Notes: generated by a model not told the origin, from the sequence alone. A stretch of 64,000 nt of DNA from Paenibacillus paridis (GCF_006345825.1 NZ_VCIX01000079.1:62001-126000), one strand, 5' to 3'. Positions 15,606-25,132 are shown, counted from the first letter of the stretch. A program made the numbers and translations.

Positions 15606-16766
15606 TTATAGCGAATTATACGCCCGCAGCAGCGTGTACCGATTCGGGCGGACTTGATGAGCTTCCTGCAAGCTGCGCATCAGCAGCTCTGCGTCAACGC
15701 CTAGCTCCTCGGTGGTCGAAGGTCCGCCGACTTCCCTGAGCCAGTTCCTGATTGTTGTCTCATCAGGGAGCGCGGCAATCGCCATGCGAAGCTGCTCCGG
15801 TTTTTCTGTAAAAGCAAGACCCGCTTCCTCTGCGGCGAGGCGATGATACAGCTTCGATATTTCCGCACAGGCTACGCCAACCTTGGCGCCGTGCAGCAGC
15901 TGCCTCTTGCCAAGACGGATATATTCCATTTCCCAGAAATGGGAGAGGTGATGCTCCGCACCCGAGGCGGAATGCGACTGTCCGAACAGCAGCATCGCTA
16001 GCCCCGATTCAATCAGCGCCTCTATTAAAATGCGAATGCCTTCCTGGTCGCGTCTAGCAATCCGTTCAATATGGTCGACACATTTATTCAATGCTACTTG
16101 TGTAATTTCAGCAACCTCAGCCGAATAAGGCTCTCCGCCCTCTGTCGCTCCAAAGCTCCAGTCCAAAAGGGAAGTAAACTTGCCCAGCATATCGCCAAAA
16201 CCTGCGGCCACCATAGCAGCAGGGGCTTGAGCCAAAACTTCCAAATCGGCGAATATCGCATCAGGGCCAATCGCCGCAATCGTTTTCTTCTCGCCACGAA
16301 GGATGATCGGCGCGCCTTTCGAGTTGAATCCGTCAACGGAAGGCGCGGTCGGTACCGATACGAAAGGAATACCTGCGGTATACGCGGCATAACGGGAAAT
16401 ATCATGGATCGTTCCCGAGCCTGCCGCAACGACCACCTGTGCCTGCTTCAGCTGAATATCGAGCAATAGCTGTACGATCGACGCTTCATCGGCAATGACA
16501 TCTCCCTGCGGGTTCGGCTTGATGAGCGTTACCTGAACCGCAATGCCTTGCGCAGTAATCGCTTCCTCCAGCGTTCTCCCTACAATCTCATGCGTGATGG
16601 AATCTGCGGCAATGACAACCTGGGCATATTGTTTTCCCTTTAAATAGGGAGCAACCTCGTTAATCGCTCCTGCTTCAATCCGTAATGGATCTATTTCAAT
16701 GGATCGCAGCGTATCTGCATCGAATCCTGCAGCAATTTGTTTGACTCTCTGGATCAAGGATGACAT
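15606..16766 (-). CDS. egsA: sn-Glycerol-1-phosphate dehydrogenase (AraM/EgsA family)
   Basis: The 386-residue product is of the AraM/EgsA family. It has the NAD-binding AAGSGTIHDISRYAAY, the family signature SVPTAPSVDGFNSKGAPI with a metal-ligand Asp, and two metal histidines in AEHHLSHFWE and LLHGAKVGVA. It reduces dihydroxyacetone phosphate to sn-glycerol 1-phosphate, the archaeal-type stereoisomer. In Bacillus the homologue AraM lies in the arabinose operon. Here it is the last gene behind the arabinan-type sensing genes, about 100 bases after the double-receptor lipoprotein, which repeats that association. The product may feed heptaprenylglyceryl-phosphate-type ether lipids; the link to pentose use is not explained by the sequence. 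Confidence 0.88.
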   Translation of the reverse strand: MSSLIQRVKQIAAGFDADTLRSIEIDPLRIEAGAINEVAPYLKGKQYAQVVIAADSITHEIVGRTLEEAITAQGIAVQVTLIKPNPQGDVIADEASIVQLLLDIQLKQAQVVVAAGSGTIHDISRYAAYTAGIPFVSVPTAPSVDGFNSKGAPIILRGEKKTIAAIGPDAIFADLEVLAQAPAAMVAAGFGDMLGKFTSLLDWSFGATEGGEPYSAEVAEITQVALNKCVDHIERIARRDQEGIRILIEALIESGLAMLLFGQSHSASGAEHHLSHFWEMEYIRLGKRQLLHGAKVGVACAEISKLYHRLAAEEAGLAFTEKPEQLRMAIAALPDETTIRNWLREVGGPSTTEELGVDAELLMRSLQEAHQVRPNRYTLLRAYNSL

Positions 16767-16865
16767 CTGCTTCGCCTCTTCTCATTGGGATATTGTTTAT
16801 TGTCCCTCTGCGAAGAGCGGCTTGTCAACTCGTCCATGCCACATTTCCTTAAATAATACGGTTTG

Positions 16866-18749
16866 TTAATACTCCCTTCTTGCCAACGCTCGCTTCGCCG
16901 TATCCTGCGTGAATACCCCTTCCGATGTAATGATTTTCATAGGAAGCTCCTTTCCCGCCATATAATCCTTCACGGCTTTCATGAGCTGCGGCCCAAGCAG
17001 CGGATTGCACTCGACGACAAAGTTTAATTTACCGGTTCCTAGCGCCTTTAATGCAGCCCTAGTCGCATCGATTGAAATGATTTTGATATCCTTGCCCGGC
17101 TTCAGTCCATATTGCTCAATCGCCTGAATGGCTCCAAGAGCCATGTCATCATTATGCGAATATACGACATCGATATCTTCACCGTGTTGATCCAGCGCTT
17201 CCAGCATAAGCTGCTTACCCTTTTCCAGCGTAAAATCGCCTTGCAAGGATTGCACGATCTGATAGCCGCGCTCATCCTTAATAATTTCTTCAAAGCCTAC
17301 TTTTCGTCCCACTGCCGGATCGGAATCCCTCGTCCCTTGAAGCTCCACAATGTTCACCTGCCCTGCGCCGGCTGCCATTTCTTGCGTGAGCCAGCGAGCC
17401 GCCCGCCTGCCTTCCTCTACGAAATCCGAGCCAATATAGGCGGTCCATAAAGAGTCGTCGCTTACTTTCACTTCACGGTCCGAGAGAATAACGGGGATTC
17501 CGGCCTGCTTCGCTTCTTGCAGTACAACGTCCCAGCCCGTCTTCACCAATGGGGAAAACACAATAAAATCCACTTTCAAAGCGATGAATTTTCGAATTAA
17601 TTCGATTTGCTTATCCTGCTGCTGAAGCGCATTCTCGTAAAGCAGCTCGATTCCCTCTTCTTTAGCCGCGTGGATAACGGAATTGGTATGCGCCAGCCGC
17701 CACCCGCTTTCCAAGCCGACCTGTGCAAAACCGATTTTTATAGGCGCTGCTTCGGTTACCTGTCTGATCGGCTTCACTTTAGAAACCGACTCCAGCTCAC
17801 CAAATTCATTTATGTTGTCCTTTGTAATCGGATGGCTTCTCAAAATAATTTTTTTAGGAATCCCCTTCTCTTTATTTAAAATATCAACCGCGTAACGGAT
17901 AGCCTCACCGCCACCTGTCGGGCTGGTAAAAGTGCCCGTAAGCGTGCCTTCCTTTACAAGGTTCAATCCGCCATTGTCACCTTTAACGCCGTCAACGCCG
18001 ATTATCTTTACATCCGTTATCCCTTTTTTCTTCAAAGCAATCGAAGCGCCTAATGCCATGGCGTCATTATGGGCAAAGATGAGATCGATATCCGTGTCTT
18101 TCTCCAACGTTTCCAATAGCAAATCTTCCGACTTATCGCGCTGCCAATCCGCATATAATGACTCCGCAATCACAATATCTTTACGGTCTGTCAGCGCTTC
18201 GCGGAAGCCCTCGCTGCGTTCATCTACTGTCGGCGAGCCTTTGAGCCCTAGAATCTCGACGATCCGATTATCCCCTGCTTCAAGCAGCTGCTTGGCGTAT
18301 CCCGCCGCCTTGCTCCCGATGAGTCGATTATCCGTCCCGATATACAACGTATAATCATAACCCGTTACGCCGCGACCGAGTACGATAACCGGAATCTTCT
18401 CATAGATTTCAGTTATCGTAGGCGTGAGCAGAATTGGATCATCCAAAGAAATAATAAGCAAGTCAATGCCGTATCCTACCAGCTTGTGAAGATCCTCCTC
18501 CTGCTGCTTGCTGTCATTTCCTCCGTCGGTAAATATAACGCGCAGGTCTGGGTAAGCGCCCGCGTCGCGTTTAATCTCATCATTCAGCACGACGCGCCAT
18601 GGCTCGTTCAGATTAGGCTGCGACACCCCGATCAAATACTTTACGCCCTCTTCGGGTATCGTTGATGTATGGTTGCTGCAGGAATATAGACTTAAAAGCG
18701 CCATGAAGGCAACGAAAAAAAATAATATTTTGTACCTTGCTTCCTTCAT
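16866..18749 (-). CDS. Lipoprotein with two fused sugar-binding (periplasmic-binding-protein) domains
   Basis: The 627-residue product has a lipoprotein signal, with lipobox LYSC and lipidated Cys at 24. Residues 37-312 are one type-1 periplasmic-binding domain (YLIGVSQPNLNEPW, FAHNDAMALGA, GVDGVKGDNGG). Residues 335-620 are a second (IKIGFAQVGLESGWR, YSHNDDMALGAIQAIEQYGLKPG, VECNPLLGPQLMKAV). The second closely resembles YtfQ encoded at 21895-22941; the first is more distant. Its start overlaps the response regulator stop by 4 bases. As it is translated with a kinase/regulator pair and has no permease role of its own, it is probably the extracellular sensor that presents sugar to the kinase. 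The double domain is unusual and could read two ligands. Confidence 0.85.
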   Translation of the reverse strand: MKEARYKILFFFVAFMALLSLYSCSNHTSTIPEEGVKYLIGVSQPNLNEPWRVVLNDEIKRDAGAYPDLRVIFTDGGNDSKQQEEDLHKLVGYGIDLLIISLDDPILLTPTITEIYEKIPVIVLGRGVTGYDYTLYIGTDNRLIGSKAAGYAKQLLEAGDNRIVEILGLKGSPTVDERSEGFREALTDRKDIVIAESLYADWQRDKSEDLLLETLEKDTDIDLIFAHNDAMALGASIALKKKGITDVKIIGVDGVKGDNGGLNLVKEGTLTGTFTSPTGGGEAIRYAVDILNKEKGIPKKIILRSHPITKDNINEFGELESVSKVKPIRQVTEAAPIKIGFAQVGLESGWRLAHTNSVIHAAKEEGIELLYENALQQQDKQIELIRKFIALKVDFIVFSPLVKTGWDVVLQEAKQAGIPVILSDREVKVSDDSLWTAYIGSDFVEEGRRAARWLTQEMAAGAGQVNIVELQGTRDSDPAVGRKVGFEEIIKDERGYQIVQSLQGDFTLEKGKQLMLEALDQHGEDIDVVYSHNDDMALGAIQAIEQYGLKPGKDIKIISIDATRAALKALGTGKLNFVVECNPLLGPQLMKAVKDYMAGKELPMKIITSEGVFTQDTAKRALARREY

Positions 18750-19951
18750 GTCCAGCTTCCTTTGCGGTAGGAGTTTGGAGAAACGCCTGTTTTTTTCTTG
18801 AACGCGTTGCTGAAGTAATGCTGGCTGTTATAGCCGACCTTTTCTGCGATTTCATATACCTTATAGCTGGTATCATTCATAAGCAGCACTGCATGCTTAA
18901 TCCGCACGTCCGTCAAATAATCAATGAACGAAGCGCCAATCTCTTTCTTCAGAAGCTTGCTTAGATAGGTCGGGCTTACTCTCACTTGGTCAGCCACCTC
19001 CTGCAAAGAAAGGTTCGGCATCGCATAAGCCTGCTCAACGAACTTCTTCGCTAATAGCACAACAGGCGACAAGCTGCCCTTCGCATTGATTCCCTTCACA
19101 AGCTCGTTATAAATACGATCGGCGTGCAAGAAGCCGTCCTGCATAACTCTATCCATGTGAATGACCATTCGCGCTAATATTTCTTCAAACTTCGTCTGAA
19201 TGGCCATACACTGCTTCATCCATTCACTTTCATCTGCAATTGGCGAGAAAATGACAATATACCCCTTCTCATCCTCGAACACGATATGTGTTCCGCTATC
19301 CGCTAACAGATCCTCTATGATGTTTCTGGAAGCAAATTCGAGCAATTCCTTGCCCCATTCCTTTTTCACGGTACCAACGTTAGTGCCTTGCACGACCTTG
19401 AATACGGCCATCCGGGTTGATGCATGAATCGGGAGCTGCAAATATTCAATATTTTTCACGACCTCTTCAGACTCCAACAAACCATTCATCCATCTCCGCA
19501 AAAAATGGTCACGAATCAGCAGCGAATTGCTTTGCAGCTGCTTGCTCGTAAATGCATGGAACTCTTCTTTTATTTTATTTTTCTCGAGCTCAATGACAGC
19601 GCGTTCAATCAATTCCTTAAGCTGGGACTTGACCACCGGTTTTAAAACATAATCAAATACGTTCAGCTTTACGGCTTTCTGTGCATATGTAAATTCATCA
19701 TAACCGGTGATTACGACGACCAGGCATTTATGCTCAAGCTGCAGCTGCTCGACGAATGCCAATCCGTCCAGAAACGGCATGTTAATATCAACAAATATAA
19801 GATCCGGCTTCGTTGCCTTGGCAACCTCTAGCGCCTCGATCCCATCCTCTGCTTCGCCAACGACCTCAATGCCCAGCTCTTCCCATGGCAGCACCTGCAG
19901 CAGACCTCTTCTTATTCTTGGCTCATCATCAGCGATGACTAATTTCCACAT
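18746..19951 (-). CDS. YesN-type response regulator (receiver plus AraC helix-turn-helix)
   Basis: The 401-residue product has a receiver domain at 1-120 with acidic DDE at 8-10 and phospho-acceptor Asp55 (LIFVDINMPFLDG). A linker of about 170 residues follows, then a C-terminal AraC-type pair of helix-turn-helices at about 300-398 (LSLQEVADQVRVSPTYLSKL and YKVYEIAEKVGYNSQHYFSN). It forms a two-component system with the kinase 40 bases upstream in the transcript. Likely targets are the ytf-type transporter and the giant hydrolase gene; I could not identify a shared operator by eye. Confidence 0.9.
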   Translation of the reverse strand: MWKLVIADDEPRIRRGLLQVLPWEELGIEVVGEAEDGIEALEVAKATKPDLIFVDINMPFLDGLAFVEQLQLEHKCLVVVITGYDEFTYAQKAVKLNVFDYVLKPVVKSQLKELIERAVIELEKNKIKEEFHAFTSKQLQSNSLLIRDHFLRRWMNGLLESEEVVKNIEYLQLPIHASTRMAVFKVVQGTNVGTVKKEWGKELLEFASRNIIEDLLADSGTHIVFEDEKGYIVIFSPIADESEWMKQCMAIQTKFEEILARMVIHMDRVMQDGFLHADRIYNELVKGINAKGSLSPVVLLAKKFVEQAYAMPNLSLQEVADQVRVSPTYLSKLLKKEIGASFIDYLTDVRIKHAVLLMNDTSYKVYEIAEKVGYNSQHYFSNAFKKKTGVSPNSYRKGSWT

Positions 19952-19991
19952 GCTGTTCTCCTCCTTCTGTGAGTAACAAGCTCTTTCAGCC

Positions 19992-21788
19992 TCAATCGTT
20001 GTTTACCGGCAGATAAACATTTATTCTTGTGCCTACGCCATATTCGCTCTTCACTTCAATCCCGTAGGACGGACCGTATGTAAGGCGGATTCGCTCATTG
20101 ACATTGAATAAACCAAACCCGTTTTTATGTTCTGGATTGCTTGAATCCTTCAAGCCTTGCTCAAGAAGCTCCAGCTGCTCCGGCTTCATGCCCTGCCCGT
20201 TGTCGATAACCGACAAGACAAGGTGATTGTCGATATGTACCGTTTCAATCCGAATATGGCCTTTTCCCTTTTTCATTTTGATGCCGTGATAGATCGCATT
20301 CTCGACGAGCGGTTGAAGAATAAGCTTCAATAAGCGGTTATATTTCAAGCTCTCGGGTATTTCTTGAATCTCGTAGCTAATCTTGCTCTCATACCGCATC
20401 ATTTGAATAATGAGATAGCTGTCCACATGCTTGATCTCATCTTCGAGAAAGATCATTTCGTTTCCTTTGCTTAAACCAATTCGGAACAGATTGGTCAGTG
20501 CGATTATAATCTCAACAATATCGTCGGCCCCTCTGTCCTGTGCCATCCACTGAATCGTATCAAGCGTGTTATACAGAAAATGCGGCTTTATCTGTTCTTG
20601 CAGCACCTTGAGCTCCGCTTCCCTCTTCTCTTTCTGCTCGGTATAGACCATATGGATCAGCTGCTCGATCTCCTGTACCATTTTGTTGAAGCTGTCGCCC
20701 AATTGGCCGATTTCATCCTTCGAGCCGCCTTTGAACCGCAGATGGAGCTCTCCCTCCTCCACACGGTGCATAATGCGCCGCAGCTTGCGCACCGGATTAA
20801 TGATCGAATTCGTAAAGAACCAAGAGACGATGATTGCTAAAATGATCGTGAGCAGCACGACGATAACGGTATACAGCTGCCATTTGATGACCACCGATTT
20901 GGATTCATCCAATGGAAAGACGCTGACGATCTTCCAATTCGTGCGCTCGAATCGATCCTGCATGATTTGAAAGGCTCGATTGTTGATCTTTTTCTCCATG
21001 CTCGTGTAACCGCTTTCTAACCACTTGTTGTCAATCCTATATACAATTAAGTTAACCGGTGAATATACAATGCCCCCGTGCGAATCGGTAATATAGACGA
21101 ACCCGCTTTTTCCTAACGACACGGATTCAATCGTTTTTTGAAAAATGCTTAGCTCCATATCCAGCAAGATAACGCCCAGCACCTCATTCGTGTGCGGATC
21201 CTTAATCGCCTTTACGAAAGACAGCACTTGATCGGCACTGTAATTGTATTCCGATTTAATGTTCCTTCCAATGGGCTTGCTGATCAACAGCAGCTCATCG
21301 GGCTTAGCAACCGCTTCCTTGTACCAGCTCTCCGAGGTTAACGGGTCCCGAATGATTCTCTCCAGTCTATTGCTGACATACTGATCCTTTTTATTCACGA
21401 TTAGCAGGCCTGCGATTTCGCGATGCCTTCGTTCGTACATGGCGATAACCTTTTCGATGTCGGCTTCTCGAGCGCCCGTGACATCCGCCCCCGTTACAAG
21501 CCCTTCACTGAAAAAAGACATCACGTTGTTGTCGTCCGCGACATAAGCCAAAATATTTTCCATTTCATCGAAATAATACACAATGTTATTTTTAACTTGC
21601 TTCATCATCTGAATCGTATGTTCATTGGTCGTATCTTCAATGGAACGTTTGTAAACCCCTGTGCCGACTGCGCTTAACGTAACGATTGACAATAATATAA
21701 TAATGACAAAATAAATGAGAAGCTTGAACCTAATACTGCGATTTTGAAATCGTTGGATAATCTCCAAGCGTTTGATTCCTGCAAACAC
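19992..21788 (-). CDS. YesM-type sensor histidine kinase
   Basis: The 598-residue product has membrane segments at about 22-45 and 304-326, flanking an extracellular dCache-like domain (50-300). A HAMP domain follows at 326-380, then His_kinase with phospho-acceptor His403 in KPHFLYNTLDTIQWMA, and an ATPase domain at 480-595 (QPLVENAIYHG with Asn497, VIDNGQGM with Asp529, GFGLFNVNERI). It pairs with the AraC-type regulator that follows. A neighbouring lipoprotein with two sugar-binding domains probably supplies the ligand signal at its extracellular part, as in other three-component sugar systems. A 19-base hairpin separates it from ytfQ. Confidence 0.9.
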   Translation of the reverse strand: MFAGIKRLEIIQRFQNRSIRFKLLIYFVIIILLSIVTLSAVGTGVYKRSIEDTTNEHTIQMMKQVKNNIVYYFDEMENILAYVADDNNVMSFFSEGLVTGADVTGAREADIEKVIAMYERRHREIAGLLIVNKKDQYVSNRLERIIRDPLTSESWYKEAVAKPDELLLISKPIGRNIKSEYNYSADQVLSFVKAIKDPHTNEVLGVILLDMELSIFQKTIESVSLGKSGFVYITDSHGGIVYSPVNLIVYRIDNKWLESGYTSMEKKINNRAFQIMQDRFERTNWKIVSVFPLDESKSVVIKWQLYTVIVVLLTIILAIIVSWFFTNSIINPVRKLRRIMHRVEEGELHLRFKGGSKDEIGQLGDSFNKMVQEIEQLIHMVYTEQKEKREAELKVLQEQIKPHFLYNTLDTIQWMAQDRGADDIVEIIIALTNLFRIGLSKGNEMIFLEDEIKHVDSYLIIQMMRYESKISYEIQEIPESLKYNRLLKLILQPLVENAIYHGIKMKKGKGHIRIETVHIDNHLVLSVIDNGQGMKPEQLELLEQGLKDSSNPEHKNGFGLFNVNERIRLTYGPSYGIEVKSEYGVGTRINVYLPVNND

Positions 21789-21843
21789 GTTCTCACCTAT
21801 TTCTTTTTAATCTCAGTATATATCGACTTTTTTTGATGGGAAA

Positions 21844-21885
21844 CAACAAATTGCAAAGGGGCATGGGCCCCTTTGCAATTTGTTG
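21844..21885 (-). terminator. Perfect 19-bp stem-loop between the binding protein and kinase genes
   Basis: Arms 21844-21862 and 21867-21885 are perfectly complementary around a 4-base loop. On the minus strand only TTT follows the stem, so it may be a leaky terminator or a 3' mRNA stabiliser. Either would keep the binding protein expressed above the kinase and regulator. Confidence 0.65.
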
Positions 21886-21894
21886 CATTCGAGT

Positions 21895-22941
21895 TTAATA
21901 GAGGCGGTTTGGCAATGCATCGATCGCTTTTTGACCGAAGTAAACATCCTCGTCTGATTTGATCCATTTTTCCAACGTTTTGCCTTCTTTGAAGTCAAGA
22001 ATGGCTTGTTTTAATTGAGGCCCTAGCAACGGATTGCACTCAACAGTAACATTCAACTTCCCGTCGCGGATGGCTTCAAACGCCGGTTTGATTCCGTCCA
22101 CCGATACGACGAAAATGTCTGTTCCCGGCTTCAAGCCGTACTCTTCAATCGCTTGAATCGCCCCAAGCGCCATGTCATCGTTATGTGCGTAAACCGCTTG
22201 AATATTTTTGCCATCGGATTTCAAGAAGGCTTCCATAACTTCTTTGCCCTTCGCACGGGTAAAGTCTCCGGATTGGGATTTAATGATTTTGTAGTTAGGG
22301 TTGCCGTCAACAATTTCTTTGAATCCCTTTTGGCGGTCGTTCGCAGCGCTCGCGCCAACCGTTCCTTGAAGCTCAACGATGTTTACTTGCTTGTCAGCGC
22401 CAAGCAGCTCCATCATCGTTTTTGCTGCATTTTGTCCTTCAAGCACGAAATCGGAACCGATAAATGAAGTGTAAAGCGACTCATCGCTTACTTTTACTGT
22501 ACGGTCAAGCAGAAATACGGGAATGTTTGCAGCTTTTGCTTCTTCCAGCACCGTTTCCCAGCCTGATTCAACGACTGGCGCAAGCGCGATGGCGTCTACT
22601 TTCTGGGAGATGAAGGTGCGGATCGCTTTAATTTGATTCTCTTGTTTTTGCTGGGCATCGGAGAACTTCAGCTCGAACTGCGCGTCGCTGCCGAAGGTGT
22701 CCTTGATCGATTGCGTTTCAGCATCCCGCCAACCGCTCTCCGCACCGATCTGCGAGAAGCCCAGGACGATCTTTTTGTCCGATCCTTTGTCTTCTGGCGC
22801 AGGAGCCGTCGTCTCCGTCCCTGCATTCGTTGCCGCAGTCCCTCCATTATTGTTAGCTGCATTGCCGCTGCATGCCGATAGCAGAAGCCCCACCGCTAAC
22901 ACCGTTGTCATGACAAAAGAACTCTTTTTAAACTTAAACAT
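21895..22941 (-). CDS. ytfQ: YtfQ-like furanose-binding lipoprotein
   Basis: The 348-residue lipoprotein (LLLSAC, Cys24) has a type-1 periplasmic-binding fold. It is very similar to E. coli YtfQ, the galactofuranose receptor: VLGFSQIGAESGWRDAET, QQKQENQIKAIR, ALAPVVESGWE, NIVELQGTVGAS, SQSGDFTRAKGKEVME and YAHNDDMALGAIQAIEEYGLKPG. It captures a monosaccharide, probably furanose arabinose or galactose, for the two permeases and ATPase upstream. It has its own 143-base upstream gap and AAAGGGAGG ribosome site, which fits high expression. The ligand is inferred from family and from the arabinan-type enzyme nearby. Confidence 0.88.
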   Translation of the reverse strand: MFKFKKSSFVMTTVLAVGLLLSACSGNAANNNGGTAATNAGTETTAPAPEDKGSDKKIVLGFSQIGAESGWRDAETQSIKDTFGSDAQFELKFSDAQQKQENQIKAIRTFISQKVDAIALAPVVESGWETVLEEAKAANIPVFLLDRTVKVSDESLYTSFIGSDFVLEGQNAAKTMMELLGADKQVNIVELQGTVGASAANDRQKGFKEIVDGNPNYKIIKSQSGDFTRAKGKEVMEAFLKSDGKNIQAVYAHNDDMALGAIQAIEEYGLKPGTDIFVVSVDGIKPAFEAIRDGKLNVTVECNPLLGPQLKQAILDFKEGKTLEKWIKSDEDVYFGQKAIDALPNRLY

Positions 22942-23084
22942 TTTTTTGTTCCTCCCTTTATATGCTGTGTGTTGATCACATTATTAATATAATTCGTTTC
23001 AATTTTATTGTATTTAGATAATAACGTTATATTTTGCTAAATTCGGCACTATCTGTAATTCGTGATTATGATTTATTCATAACT

Positions 23085-24125
23085 TTAAACCGAAGCCGGC
23101 GCTCGACGATCCCCGCCGTTTGGGGCTGGTTTCCCCGCAGCATGGCTGATGATGCGCCGTCTTTGCCTGCGAATAACAATTACCCTTTGCAGAAGAATAA
23201 ACAGGAATAATAGGAAGCCCACTGCAATTTTGGTCCACCATGAGCTCAGCGTGCCCTGATACATGACAATGGTTTGAATAATGCCGGAGCAGATAACGCC
23301 TAATAAAGGACCAACCAAGTAGCCAAAACCACCCGTGAGCAGAATGCCCCCGATGACGCAAGCGGCAATGGCATCCATCTCCATTCCCATTAAATGAAGA
23401 TTGTAGCCAGACAACATGTAGAAGGTGAATACAATGCCGCCAAGCGCAGAACAGAAACCGCTAATGGTGTATACCAATACGGTAATGCGAGGAACCGGCA
23501 GGCCCATGAGCACTGCTGAGCGCTCGCTGCCTCCGATCGCAAATACCGCCCTGCCGAATTCCGTGTATTTGGCGACATAGATAGCGATAGCGACGACCGC
23601 GAGTGCGATTACGACGCTCACCGAGATGAAGTTGGACCCGACCAGATTGATTTTGAATTTGGAAATGGCGGTATACGTTGCATTCTCGATGACGATGCTT
23701 TGCGTGGTTATGAAATAGCTCGCCCCTCTCGCAAGAAACATGCCTGCGAGGGTAACAATCCAAGGGTGGAGGTCGAAGCGTTGAATCAAGTAACCTTGCG
23801 CAGCTCCGAACAAAATGCCGATGAGCAAGCAAATGGCCATAACCGCGTATGCATTCATGCCCTCCTGCAGCAGCGCAGCCGATACGACGCTTACGAATGC
23901 AACGACTGAAGCAACGGACAAATCGATTCCGCCTGTAATAATAACGAAAGCAAGCCCCGTCGCAACGATAATCAGATAAGCGTTATCAATAAATAGATTG
24001 AAGAAAACCTGCCATGTGAAAAATCCGGTGTAGAGGACTGAGCCGGCACCGTATAATAAAATAATAAGCAGCAATGTCGAGAGAATAATAATATTGTTCT
24101 GATTGATTCGAAGATTCAGCTTCAT
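23085..24125 (-). CDS. yjfF: ABC sugar permease, YjfF-like
   Basis: The 346-residue product has eight to ten hydrophobic segments and belongs to the ribose/xylose-type permease family. The conserved TGGIDLSVASVVAFVSVV follows the second or third helix, and AACVIGGILLTGGFGYLVGPLLG is the signature loop near the C-terminus. It forms a heterodimer channel with the permease upstream; its start overlaps that gene's stop by 4 bases. The C-terminus is basic and cytoplasmic (VIRRQRRRI). E. coli uses the same pair arrangement (YtfT with YjfF). Confidence 0.88.
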   Translation of the reverse strand: MKLNLRINQNNIIILSTLLLIILLYGAGSVLYTGFFTWQVFFNLFIDNAYLIIVATGLAFVIITGGIDLSVASVVAFVSVVSAALLQEGMNAYAVMAICLLIGILFGAAQGYLIQRFDLHPWIVTLAGMFLARGASYFITTQSIVIENATYTAISKFKINLVGSNFISVSVVIALAVVAIAIYVAKYTEFGRAVFAIGGSERSAVLMGLPVPRITVLVYTISGFCSALGGIVFTFYMLSGYNLHLMGMEMDAIAACVIGGILLTGGFGYLVGPLLGVICSGIIQTIVMYQGTLSSWWTKIAVGFLLFLFILLQRVIVIRRQRRRIISHAAGKPAPNGGDRRAPASV

Positions 24126-25132
24126 CCTGCCACCGCCTGTTTATTCTTCTGCTGGAACACTCGTCTGAAACGGTCGGATTGCATCAAGCTTACAACGATA
24201 ACAACAATAGCTTTCACAACCATAATGCGTTCAGGCGGTACCCCCATGGAGTAGATCGTTGTCGTTAGTGACTGAATGAACAAAGCCCCGATTACCGTAC
24301 CGGCAAGGAAGAATCGTCCTCCCCGCATGGAGGTTCCGCCAATAACGACCGCCAAGATCGCATCCAGCTCAATCCATAAGCCTGCATTATTCGCATCCGC
24401 ACTGCTAATATTCGAGCTGACAAGCAGTCCTGCAATCGCAGCGCAGAGGCCGCAAACGATGTAAACGAATAAGTATATTTTCCGGGGCTCAACGCCCGCA
24501 TACTCACTGGATATTTTATTTGTGCCCGTTGCCTCAAGGAAAAGCCCAAGAGCGGTACGCTTTTTCAAATACAGAACAAAGAGAAACACGAATGCCGCGA
24601 TAAAGATGGAGAAAGGCAAGCCTAAGAAAAACCCTTTACCGATGAAACCGAAAGCCTTATCGTCGGTAGTAAGCACCTTGCCTTCCGTTATTAATTGTGC
24701 GATTCCTCGGCCCACGGTCATGAGAATTAAAGTCCCAACCATGGGCTGTATGCCCAGGTAAGCGATCAACAAGCCATTCCATAAGCCGCATAATACCCCG
24801 ACGATCAAAGCGGCGACTATGGCAAGCCAAAGCGGTACGACGCCAAGCAGGGAGATGGCAACCGCACCCGCTATCGCCAGAACGGAGCCGACCGAGATAT
24901 CGATGCCTTCCTTCGCAATAACAAGCGTCATGCCAATGGCAATAACCATAATGGGTGCAGCGCGATTCAAAATATCGATCAAGCTTCCGAAGAGATGGCC
25001 GTTTTTGATTTCGATATTAAAAAAACCTGGAACAAAAAATAAGTTGAACAACAAGATGGCGGCTAAAGCCGTAATTGGCCAAATGATTTTGGTATGCATG
25101 ATACTAGCTGCCCGTTTGCGAATACTGCTCAT
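24122..25132 (-). CDS. ytfT: ABC sugar permease, YtfT-like
   Basis: The 336-residue multi-pass permease of the ribose/galactofuranose type carries AKEGIDISVGSVLAIAGAVA and AVVIGGTSMRGGRFFLAGTVIGAL. I chose the ATG at 25132 because AGAAGGAGG lies 8 bases before it; the open frame runs to 25153. The gene overlaps the 3' end of the ATPase by 29 bases and the next permease by 4, so the three are translationally coupled. It acts in the membrane with YjfF and the ATPase. Confidence 0.88.
   Translation of the reverse strand: MSSIRKRAASIMHTKIIWPITALAAILLFNLFFVPGFFNIEIKNGHLFGSLIDILNRAAPIMVIAIGMTLVIAKEGIDISVGSVLAIAGAVAISLLGVVPLWLAIVAALIVGVLCGLWNGLLIAYLGIQPMVGTLILMTVGRGIAQLITEGKVLTTDDKAFGFIGKGFFLGLPFSIFIAAFVFLFVLYLKKRTALGLFLEATGTNKISSEYAGVEPRKIYLFVYIVCGLCAAIAGLLVSSNISSADANNAGLWIELDAILAVVIGGTSMRGGRFFLAGTVIGALFIQSLTTTIYSMGVPPERIMVVKAIVVIVVSLMQSDRFRRVFQQKNKQAVAG

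Noticed and set aside
23021-23030. ATAACGTTAT palindrome upstream of ytfQ as a cre or regulator site
   Set aside because: It is only a 10-base core without the outer TG..CA bases of cre and without a second copy; too short in an AT-rich gap to support.
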